From NCBI GenBank assembly GCA_003449615.1, contig DMHA01000034.1, forward strand, positions 1-7,726: a stretch of DNA of 7,726 nucleotides, in the 5' to 3' direction. The notes under the pieces were generated by a model that searched no databases, had not been told where the DNA came from, and was given only the letters and a program-made list of their open reading frames with translations. This DNA is from Flavobacterium sp. GTDB taxonomy: Bacteria; Bacteroidota; Bacteroidia; Flavobacteriales; Flavobacteriaceae. The translations under genes and the position numbers were made by a program. Position 1 is the stretch's first letter; each line of letters begins with the position of its first letter. Shown piece by piece: positions 1 through 6,288 of the stretch.

Positions 1-63
1 AGATTCTTTAGATTCTTTAGATTTTTTATATTTTTTATATTTTTTAGATTCTTTATATTTTTA
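1..63. repeat. 9-bp tandem repeat array upstream of the wza-type gene
   Basis: Seven consecutive 9-base units can be laid out from base 1: AGATTCTTT (1-9), AGATTCTTT (10-18), AGATTTTTT (19-27), ATATTTTTT (28-36), ATATTTTTT (37-45), AGATTCTTT (46-54) and ATATTTTTA (55-63). The consensus is A(G/T)ATT(C/T)TTT. The array begins at the window edge, so it may continue to the left. It ends 25 bases before the ATG of the first gene, so it sits in its 5' leader or promoter region. I see no TAnnTTTG promoter element between it and the ATG. The repeat itself is directly visible; any regulatory role (spacing change by slippage, transcript end or attenuator) is inference. Confidence 0.85.
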
Positions 64-88
64 TTTTACAATTTATTCCCTTTTCATT

Positions 89-2515
89 ATGAGAAAAATA
101 ATCATTACCCTTTTTTTAGTAGTTGCTATTTTCCAATCGCAGTCTTTATTGGCTCAAGATATACTAAAAGGAACTGATTTGAGTACCGTTAAGGTTGATT
201 ATTTATCCGATAGTGATATCGCCAAGATAAAAACCCAATTGCAAAACAACAATACTTCTATTGAACAGGTAGAACCATTAGTATTGGCCAAAGGCATGTC
301 AGCTACTGAATATGCTAAATTGAAAGTTCGATTGGGGTCTCAATTTACTACTGCCCCAACTGGCGTTACCAATACCGATGTTTTCGATGAGAAAAAGAGA
401 GAACAAACTCGTAAACAAGAAAAAATTGTAAACAAAAAAGTGAAGGACACTTTAAACGCATTAATTTTTGGATCTGAGTTGTTTGACAATCCCGACTTGA
501 ATTTTGAACCTGATTTGAAATTAGCCACTCCTGTGAATTATATTTTAGGACCAGGTGATGAATTACAAATTAGCGTTTACGGTGTTCAAGAATATAATGC
601 CAACATTCCAGTGAGTTTGGAAGGCAAAGTCAATATTCAATACGTTGGACAAATCCCAGTTTCGGGAATGACAATTGAAGCCGCAACACAAAAAATTAAA
701 GGTGCAATATCAAAAGTTTATAGTACCGTTGCATCGGGTCAATCGCAAGTTGGAATCAGTTTGAGTCGCATTCGAACTATTAAAGTCACAATTATTGGAA
801 GTAAACTACCCGGAAATTATTCAATATCTTCATTAGCAACTGTTTATAATGCTTTGTTTTTGGGTGGTGGTCCAGGAAAAAACGGAAGTTATCGAAATAT
901 AGAATTGTTGAGAAATAACAAAGTGTTCAAGAAAATCGACATTTACAATTTTTTAGTCAACGGCAATCAATCGGACAATGTGGGGTTGAAAGATAACGAT
1001 GTCATTCGAATTCCAGCTTATACCCAAAGAGTAACCATAGAAGGACAAGTGAAGCGACCCGGAATTTTCGAAATGAAATCGGGCGAAACATTCAAAGATT
1101 TATTAACCTTTGCCTCTGGATTTAATGAGTTTGCCTATACAGCATCAGTTAGTGTTTTGCAAAAAACGGCCAAAGATTTTAAAGTAAAAGACATTAAATC
1201 CATAGAATTTGGCATTTATAAACCATTATCAGGAGATGTTTTTAGAGTTTCTAAAATTTTGAACCGATTTGAAAATCGAATTAAAATTGAAGGTTCTGTA
1301 TTTCGACCTAATATTTATTCCTATTATGAAGGAATGAGAATATCGGAATTAATTGCACAAGCCGATGGTTTGACAGAAGATGCTTATACTAATAGAGCCA
1401 CCATAGTTAGAACAAAAGACGATTTGACTACCGAAGTTACCAATGTTAATTTAAGCAAAGCACTTTCAGGCGATACAACCGCTGACATTCTTTTGAAAAA
1501 AGAGGATGTGGTAACTATATATTCTATTTTAGATTTCAAAGAAGATTACAAAATAACCATCGATGGCGAGATTAAAAAACCTGGTGTTTATGAGTTTCAC
1601 GATAATCTGACTTTGAATGATTTATTAGTTCAAGCAGGGGGATTAACAGGTTCAGCATCCAAAAGAGTGGAGGTGGCCAGAATGATTAAATCAGATGAAA
1701 TTGATAATGCCAATTCAAAAAGGGTGCAATTGTTTAATTTAGAAATTTCAGCTGATAACAATGAGCAAATCAAAAACTTTACCTTAGCCCCATTCGATGT
1801 AGTGAACATTCGTAGAATGGCAGTGTATGAAAAACCAGAAATGGTCAACGTCATTGGAGCTGTGAATTACACTGGCAAATATGTTTTGGCCAATAAAAAA
1901 GAAAAAATTTATGATGTAATAGCCCGTGCAGGAGGTTTAAGCTCGGTGGCTAACTTGGACGGAGTTAAAATAAAAAGACCCATCAATGCCAAGCAAATTG
2001 AAGATTTAGAAAATGTAAATCTTAATTTAGGCAAGAAAGATTCTACCCAAAACAAACTGACAAAAAAATTAAAAGAGGATTTGAAATACGCCACCATTCC
2101 AGTCGATTGGAGAAAAATTGTAAAAGACCCTTCAGATAAAACAAATGTTACCTTATTTCCAGGGGATGAAATTGAAGTTTCTACTTACAATGAAAGTGTA
2201 AAAGTAACAGGTAATGTGCTTTTGAATTCAGAAATACCTTACGACAAAGGAAAAGGCTTTAATTATTATATAGAATCCGTTGGCGGAACAAATGCCAAAG
2301 GATGGAAGAAGAAAGCCTATATCATTTATCCCAACGGAAACGCAGCGGTTGCAAGCACTTTCTTCTTCATTCGCTCTTACCCAAAAGTATTACCTGGCTC
2401 ACGAATTGTGGTACCCGAGAAACCAGAAACTCGAAAGATGAGTACTGGAGAAGTGGTGAGTATTGCCAGCGTGATTACAAGTATAGCCCTTTTGGTGTTA
2501 ACTGCATTCAAATAA
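89..2515 (+). CDS. wza: Wza-type outer-membrane polysaccharide export protein with Poly_export and about six SLBB domains
   Basis: This is the exit-channel component of a polysaccharide secretion machine, acting in the periplasm and outer membrane. Residues 1-22 form a signal peptide (MRK, hydrophobic stretch, then LLA before Gln23). There is no lipobox cysteine, unlike E. coli Wza. The Poly_export domain lies at about 146-222, opening with YILGPGDELQISVYG. SLBB-like units follow at about 230-310, 314-390, 397-478, 487-576, 584-695 and 703-776, recognisable by recurring openings such as VTIEGQVKRPGIFE, IKIEGSVFRPNIYS and ITIDGEIKKPGVYE and by AGGL/ADGL turns. A hydrophobic segment at about 787-806 ends the protein and may be the membrane-spanning helix. 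At 808 residues it is about twice E. coli Wza (379), because of extra SLBB units. The start is supported by the signal peptide. A Wzz-type gene follows after 71 bases, a standard pairing. The assignment is firm; the exact polymer exported is unknown. Confidence 0.93.
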   Translation: MRKIIITLFLVVAIFQSQSLLAQDILKGTDLSTVKVDYLSDSDIAKIKTQLQNNNTSIEQVEPLVLAKGMSATEYAKLKVRLGSQFTTAPTGVTNTDVFDEKKREQTRKQEKIVNKKVKDTLNALIFGSELFDNPDLNFEPDLKLATPVNYILGPGDELQISVYGVQEYNANIPVSLEGKVNIQYVGQIPVSGMTIEAATQKIKGAISKVYSTVASGQSQVGISLSRIRTIKVTIIGSKLPGNYSISSLATVYNALFLGGGPGKNGSYRNIELLRNNKVFKKIDIYNFLVNGNQSDNVGLKDNDVIRIPAYTQRVTIEGQVKRPGIFEMKSGETFKDLLTFASGFNEFAYTASVSVLQKTAKDFKVKDIKSIEFGIYKPLSGDVFRVSKILNRFENRIKIEGSVFRPNIYSYYEGMRISELIAQADGLTEDAYTNRATIVRTKDDLTTEVTNVNLSKALSGDTTADILLKKEDVVTIYSILDFKEDYKITIDGEIKKPGVYEFHDNLTLNDLLVQAGGLTGSASKRVEVARMIKSDEIDNANSKRVQLFNLEISADNNEQIKNFTLAPFDVVNIRRMAVYEKPEMVNVIGAVNYTGKYVLANKKEKIYDVIARAGGLSSVANLDGVKIKRPINAKQIEDLENVNLNLGKKDSTQNKLTKKLKEDLKYATIPVDWRKIVKDPSDKTNVTLFPGDEIEVSTYNESVKVTGNVLLNSEIPYDKGKGFNYYIESVGGTNAKGWKKKAYIIYPNGNAAVASTFFFIRSYPKVLPGSRIVVPEKPETRKMSTGEVVSIASVITSIALLVLTAFK

Positions 2516-2586
2516 AACTATACTAATTGCATTCGATAGACAAATAAGATTTCAAAACAAATATAACTACTACAAATAGCTGAATA

Positions 2587-3651
2587 ATGGCAAATGCACC
2601 CGCAGTAAAAGACGAGATTTCTCTAAAAGAACTAATAGAAAAGTCAAAAGATTGGTTTTATTTTTTTCTATCTAAATGGAAGACTATTATATTAGCTGCA
2701 ATCATTGGAGCATGTCTTGGTCTTTCTTATTCCATTGCCCAAAAACCAGTTTATAAAGCCACTTTATCATTTGCTTTGGAAGGGGAGAGTTCAGGTGGAG
2801 GATATGGCGGAGCTTTGAGTTTGGCAAGTTCCTTTGGATTTGATTTTGGGGGAAGCGGTGGAAGTATTTTTTCGGGGTCTAATTTGACCGAGTTGTTCAA
2901 ATCCCGTAAAATGGTGGAACAAACTTTGTTGATGCCTGTTGTAGTGAATGGAAAGACCATTTCTTTAGCGGAAATGTATATTAAAAATACAGAATTGAGG
3001 AAAGGTTGGAAAAAAAATCCTAAATTAAAAAATATTCAATTTTTGCCGAAACCTAATCGCAGTTATTTCACTCGAGTACATGATAGTATTTTTGGAGTGA
3101 TTTATAATAATTTGTCAGGAATATTATCCGTTGCACAGAAAGACAAAAAAATAGATATAATTAGTATAGATGTTTCCTCAAATAATGAATTATTTGCCAA
3201 ATATTTTTGTGAATCATTGGCTCAACAAGTCGGTCAATTTTATGTTGCTACCAAAACTAAAAAGGCAAGAGCCAATATGGTTATTTTACAAAAACAAACC
3301 GATTCTATTCGTATCAAATTAAACAATGCTATTACTGGTGTTGCGGTGGCAAATGATAATACCTTTAGTTTAAATCCCGCACTCAATGTTCGTCGAACTC
3401 CATCTGTAAAAAGAGAAGTAGATGTTCAGGCCAATGCAGTTATTTTAACTGAATTAGTAAAACAAATGGAATTGGCTAAAGTTACTTTGCGCCGAGATAC
3501 TCCTTTGCTTCAAATTATAGATAGCCCAATATTGCCATTGCCTAAAGAGCGATTCGGAAAGGCTAAAGGTATTGTTATGGGAGGTTTTTTAATTGGATTT
3601 CTGTCGGTGATTGGACTCATCGCTAAGCGTATTCTCAAATCAATTATTTAG
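2587..3651 (+). CDS. wzz: Wzz-type chain-length determinant / polysaccharide co-polymerase, without kinase domain
   Basis: This is an inner-membrane protein that controls polymer length and links the Wzy polymerase to the export protein. A first transmembrane helix lies at about 32-50, preceded by a charged cytoplasmic N-terminus. The periplasmic part starts with KPVYKATLSFAL, typical of Wzz domains. An unusual Gly/Ser-rich stretch follows at about 66-98. A helical, probably coiled-coil region lies at about 225-300. The Pro-rich motif PILPLPKERFGKAKG (314-328) leads into the second transmembrane helix at about 326-346, which is the classic C-terminal signature of the family. The protein stops after a few basic residues. 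There is no Walker A motif and no tyrosine cluster, so it is not a Wzc-type fused kinase. The leader is A-rich. It is probably co-transcribed with the wza-type gene 71 bases upstream. The family call is firm; 'wzz' is used in the functional sense. Confidence 0.9.
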   Translation: MANAPAVKDEISLKELIEKSKDWFYFFLSKWKTIILAAIIGACLGLSYSIAQKPVYKATLSFALEGESSGGGYGGALSLASSFGFDFGGSGGSIFSGSNLTELFKSRKMVEQTLLMPVVVNGKTISLAEMYIKNTELRKGWKKNPKLKNIQFLPKPNRSYFTRVHDSIFGVIYNNLSGILSVAQKDKKIDIISIDVSSNNELFAKYFCESLAQQVGQFYVATKTKKARANMVILQKQTDSIRIKLNNAITGVAVANDNTFSLNPALNVRRTPSVKREVDVQANAVILTELVKQMELAKVTLRRDTPLLQIIDSPILPLPKERFGKAKGIVMGGFLIGFLSVIGLIAKRILKSII

Positions 3652-3712
3652 TTTATAAGCTTTGTTGTTATGGGTTTTGATGATTAATAAATTTTAACTA
3701 TTTACAAAAAAC

Positions 3713-4294
3713 ATGAAACATCTTGATTTAGGTTGTGGAGCAAATCCTAGAAACCCTTTTAATGCTGAATTCCTTTATGGAGTTGATATAAGAAATAGGC
3801 TCAATAGTAGTGATTCAAGTAAATTTACTTATAAGTCAGCTAATTTGACTTTAGAAAAGATACCTTTTGAAGATAATTTTTTTGATTCAATTTCGGCGTA
3901 TGATTTTTTGGAGCATATTCCAAGATTGATATGCAATGAAGGGAAAGTTGTTTTTCCATTTGTTGATTTAATGACAGAGATTTTTAGAGTTTTAAAACCA
4001 GAGGGGCAATTTTATGCAATTACTCCTGTATTTCCTAAAGAATCCGTTTTTGTAGATCCAACTCATGTCAATTTTATTTCAAAGAATTCACATAAATATT
4101 TTGTTTCACCTCATAATTGGGCATCGATGTATGGATTTAATGGATCGTTTCGTGTGATAAGAGTTGAAGTAGTAAATTTTTCTTATGAAGAAGACAATTC
4201 TTCATCATTCAAAAAATTTTTAAAAAAGATTCTAATTAATTTCATTTCTAATTCAAAACAACATATTGTTTGGCATTTTTCCGCAATTAAATAA
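3713..4294 (+). CDS. Small class I SAM-dependent methyltransferase of the polysaccharide cluster
   Basis: This is predicted to transfer a methyl group from S-adenosylmethionine, probably to a sugar or other precursor of the surface polysaccharide. The SAM-binding motif I, LDLGCGANP, is at residues 4-12. The acidic residue ending the second strand is in YGVDIRN (22-28). IPFEDNFFDSISAYDFLEHIPR (50-71) resembles the motif II/post-II region of Methyltransf_11-like enzymes, and EIFRVLKPEGQFYAITPVFP (89-108) matches the motif III region. At 193 residues it is short: the fold starts almost at the initiator Met and there is no extra substrate domain. The ATG follows the A-rich leader TTTACAAAAAAC, which supports this start. 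It lies 61 bases after the Wzz-type gene and 255 bases before wzx. Enzyme class is well supported; the methyl acceptor (sugar hydroxyl, carboxyl, lipid) cannot be read from the sequence. Confidence 0.85.
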   Translation: MKHLDLGCGANPRNPFNAEFLYGVDIRNRLNSSDSSKFTYKSANLTLEKIPFEDNFFDSISAYDFLEHIPRLICNEGKVVFPFVDLMTEIFRVLKPEGQFYAITPVFPKESVFVDPTHVNFISKNSHKYFVSPHNWASMYGFNGSFRVIRVEVVNFSYEEDNSSSFKKFLKKILINFISNSKQHIVWHFSAIK

Positions 4295-4549
4295 TAGCAA
4301 ATTCATTAGATTTTATAAACATTTAAGGAATTACCGTTTTTAGATTGTTTTTTCAAGGTGCTTTTATTCAAAAAAAACCTTATTATGTATAAACTCTATT
4401 ATAAATTTGTTAAATTTTAAAGTTGTAAATAAATAACATTTTTTTTTGATTAATTGCATAAAGATTGTTTTTATTGTTGAATTGACCACAAATATTTTCC
4501 CTTCAATTTGCTAATATTAATCTTGTAACAGTAATTATATATAGTAATT
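4295..4549. other. AT-rich intergenic gap before wzx, no gene seen
   Basis: This 255-base stretch separates the methyltransferase gene from wzx. It is dominated by A and T runs, including nine T in a row at 4439-4447. I find no convincing reading frame; the longest ATG frame noticed is 11 codons (4385-4420). A TAAATTTG at 4402-4409 matches the flavobacterial -7 element but has no TTG at the right distance. A better promoter-like pair occurs at the right end (listed separately). A weak inverted pair AAGGT/ACCTT at 4355-4382 has interrupted stems and no following T run, so I do not call it a terminator. Confidence 0.6.
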
Positions 4550-4552
4550 TTG
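4523..4552 (+). promoter_or_regulatory. Candidate flavobacterial-type promoter (TTG-N19-TAnnTTTG)
   Basis: TTG at 4523-4525, a 19-base spacer, and TAATTTTG at 4545-4552 fit the published Flavobacterium consensus TTG-N17-23-TAnnTTTG exactly. The -7 element overlaps the TTG used as the wzx start (4550-4552), so a transcript from here would begin inside the coding sequence as annotated. That conflict, and the high chance of such matches in DNA this AT-rich, keep confidence low. If real, it would start an internal transcript into wzx and the downstream genes. Confidence 0.3.
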
Positions 4553-5995
4553 AATAATAAATCCACTATTAATAGTTTTTTATGGACTGCATTTCAACAA
4601 TTTGGTGGTCAAATCATAGGTTTTATAGTTACCATATTAATGACAAGGCATTTTGAACCAAGTGAATTTGGATTAATTGCAATGATAACTTTTTTTTATG
4701 GCATTGGATATACAATTCTTCAGGTAGGGATGACCTCATCTATTATATGCACCTTAAATCCTGATTCCTTGGATTATTCAACTGTTTTTGTTTCAAATGT
4801 ATTAATAAGTATATTTATTTATTTTGTTTTCTTTTTTAGTGCACCATTAATGAGTTCTTTTTTAAATCAACCTATATTAGTTAATATAATTAGAGTTTAT
4901 AGTTTAACATTAATAATTGATTCTTTTTCAAGTATTTATATTGCAAAACTCACTAAAGAAGCAGAATTCAAAAAGCAGGCAAAACATATTTTATTGACCT
5001 CATTAATAAGTAGTTTTTTTGGGGTTATATTGTTATTCAATAGTTTTGGAATTTGGAGCTATATTTATATGGTTCTCTGTCAGTCTTTTTTAGTGTCAAT
5101 ATCATTTTGGTTATCAATAGATTGGAGGCCAGATTTTAAATTTGATATATCCAAATTTAAATTTCATTTTAAATTTGGGTATAAATTGATTATAGTTGGT
5201 TTAATGGATAATTTAATGAACAATTTATATACATTAATTTTAGCAAAATTTTTTCCTATAAGTCAATTGGGGTTGTATTCTAGGGCTGATTCTTTGAAAC
5301 AAATTCCAGTACAGAATATTACACAAATTCTAACTAAAGTTACATTGCCTTTATTTTCAAAATATCAAAATGATAATTTGGAATTAATTAAATATTATAA
5401 AAATATTTTGTCAATTGTATTATTTTTTAATGCTGCTTTACTTGTTTACGTATCTATAACCGCAGAATCTTTGTTTTTATTGGTATTTACAGAAAAGTGG
5501 TTACCAGCAGTTCCTTATTTTCAATTATTATGTATAGCAGGAATTTTTCAACCGATTAATGCCTATAGCATGAATGTTTTAACAGCAATGGGTAATAGTA
5601 GTCTCTATTTAAAAATTGATTTTTGGAAAAAAATAATTAGCGTTCTTGTTATTGTAGCGTCTTCTTATTATGGTATTTATGGCTTAATAACTAGCCAAAT
5701 AATGCTCAGTATTCTTTTCTTTTTTATAAATTCTTATTTTATTGGGGAAGTTATTAAATACGATTTAAAGTCGCAATTAATTAATGTTTTTCCAATATTA
5801 ATTTTAAGTTTTGCTTTTTTTATTTTTTTATTTTCTCTTAATTATTTTCTTCAAAATAATGATTTTAGTGCAATTTTAATGATTATTATAAATTTTATAT
5901 TTGGGATACTGTTTTATGTTTTTAATGTTTTAATGTTTAAATTGAAGATTCTTGATGTTATGATAAGAATGTACAGAGTAATTAGGGGCTGCTGA
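4550..5995 (+). CDS. wzx: Wzx-type polysaccharide flippase (MOP/PST family), TTG start
   Basis: This integral inner-membrane protein is predicted to move undecaprenyl-linked repeat units from the cytoplasmic to the periplasmic face for polymerisation by Wzy. The 481 residues hold roughly 12-14 hydrophobic segments and match the usual family length. The N-terminal FLWTAFQQFGGQIIGFIVT (10-28) and RHFEPSEFGLIAM (33-45) are typical of the family, as is the central cytoplasmic-loop region GLYSRADSLKQIPVQN (241-256) followed by LPLFSKYQ (266-273). The start is TTG at 4550: an in-frame stop lies at 4532-4534, the first in-frame ATG is codon 31 (4640), and starting there would remove conserved family sequence. 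The last residues, Gly-Cys-stop, are encoded by the inverted-repeat element inserted at 5985; without the element the protein would end Arg-Leu-Lys at the same length. Function is therefore probably unaffected. Confidence 0.9.
   Translation: MNNKSTINSFLWTAFQQFGGQIIGFIVTILMTRHFEPSEFGLIAMITFFYGIGYTILQVGMTSSIICTLNPDSLDYSTVFVSNVLISIFIYFVFFFSAPLMSSFLNQPILVNIIRVYSLTLIIDSFSSIYIAKLTKEAEFKKQAKHILLTSLISSFFGVILLFNSFGIWSYIYMVLCQSFLVSISFWLSIDWRPDFKFDISKFKFHFKFGYKLIIVGLMDNLMNNLYTLILAKFFPISQLGLYSRADSLKQIPVQNITQILTKVTLPLFSKYQNDNLELIKYYKNILSIVLFFNAALLVYVSITAESLFLLVFTEKWLPAVPYFQLLCIAGIFQPINAYSMNVLTAMGNSSLYLKIDFWKKIISVLVIVASSYYGIYGLITSQIMLSILFFFINSYFIGEVIKYDLKSQLINVFPILILSFAFFIFLFSLNYFLQNNDFSAILMIIINFIFGILFYVFNVLMFKLKILDVMIRMYRVIRGC
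5979..5984. repeat. Left copy of TAATTA, putative target-site duplication
   Basis: TAATTA directly abuts the left end of the inverted-repeat element and recurs at 6249-6254 directly abutting its right end. Deleting the element plus one copy leaves wzx in frame to a stop at 6263-6265, which supports a duplication. TAATTA is its own reverse complement, so a shorter duplication (TA) with extended inverted repeats cannot be excluded. Confidence 0.65.
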
Positions 5996-6000
5996 AAAAC
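5985..6000 (+). repeat. Left terminal inverted repeat
   Basis: GGGGCTGCTGAAAAAC pairs with the right repeat at 15 of 16 positions. Its TGC-TGA at 5990-5995 provides the last codon and stop codon of wzx. Confidence 0.8.
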
Positions 6001-6232
6001 TCAATATTCTTTTTCAAATTATTGAATTCATTGATTTTTTTGCAAAATATATTAATTTATTCAAAATTAGAATCGAAATTTAACTTGGAATTATCACAAA
6101 AAAGGTTAAAAAGCAATGCGTATCTGGTTTCAAAGCAGAAATAGTGCACGGATTTTGAATGAAAATATAAAAAAAGCTTGCACCAAATATTTAAAAAAAG
6201 CACTAAATGCCCTGTAAATAAAATGATTTAAG

Positions 6233-6248
6233 GTTTTTCAGCAGACCC
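6233..6248 (-). repeat. Right terminal inverted repeat
   Basis: Read on the minus strand this is GGGTCTGCTGAAAAAC, differing from the left repeat only at position 4 (T instead of G). Either end could carry the change from the ancestral repeat. Confidence 0.8.
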
Positions 6249-6254
6249 TAATTA
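6249..6254. repeat. Right copy of TAATTA, putative target-site duplication
   Basis: This copy abuts the right end of the element. The bases after it (GACTTAAATAA) continue the ancestral wzx frame as Arg-Leu-Lys-stop when joined to the left flank, so this is the displaced original 3' end of wzx. Confidence 0.65.
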
Positions 6255-6288
6255 GACTTAAATAACTTCTTAATATCCCCCAATCTTT

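Larger units (their letters stand above)
5985..6248. mobile_element. 264-bp MITE-like inverted-repeat element (non-autonomous or decayed IS)
   Basis: The element is bounded by GGGGCTGCTGAAAAAC (5985-6000) and GTTTTTCAGCAGACCC (6233-6248), which are inverted repeats identical at 15 of 16 positions; the single mismatch is at position 4 from the tip. TAATTA flanks both ends as an apparent 6-bp duplication. The inside holds no transposase-sized frame; the longest ATG frame I noticed is 33 codons on + (6116-6217), ending 31 bases before the right tip. The size, terminal repeats and lack of a transposase fit a MITE or an internally deleted insertion sequence, mobilised in trans by a relative with the same ends. 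I do not assign an IS family. It sits in the 3' end of wzx, supplies that gene's stop codon, and widens the gap to the acetyltransferase gene. Confidence 0.75.

Noticed and set aside
340..2526. Short frames at 340-528, 1630-1854, 1909-2097 (minus) and 2302-2526 (plus) inside or overlapping the wza-type gene
   Set aside because: They overlap a confidently identified gene almost completely and show no domains or start signals of their own.
2751..2960. Minus-strand frame inside the Wzz-type gene
   Set aside because: It is the antisense of the Gly/Ser-rich coding stretch, which gives a Pro-rich shadow, with no independent support.
4355..4382. Inverted pair AAGGT...ACCTT as a terminator after the methyltransferase gene
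   Set aside because: The stem is only about five solid pairs plus interrupted A-T pairs, and no T run follows it.
4402..4409. TAAATTTG as a second -7 promoter element before wzx
   Set aside because: It matches TAnnTTTG, but no TTG lies 17-23 bases upstream, and such 8-mers are expected by chance in DNA this AT-rich.
4385..4420. 11-codon ATG frame in the gap before wzx
   Set aside because: Too short, with no motif or supporting start signal.
6116..6160. IWFQSRNSAR resembling the eukaryotic homeodomain helix WFQNRR
   Set aside because: A short chance resemblance in a 33-codon frame without the rest of the domain, in a bacterial mobile element.
6000..6232. Open frame of about 60 codons on the minus strand inside the inverted-repeat element
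   Set aside because: It has no ATG near its beginning and its predicted sequence is a Phe/Tyr/Leu-rich composition typical of non-coding AT-rich DNA.
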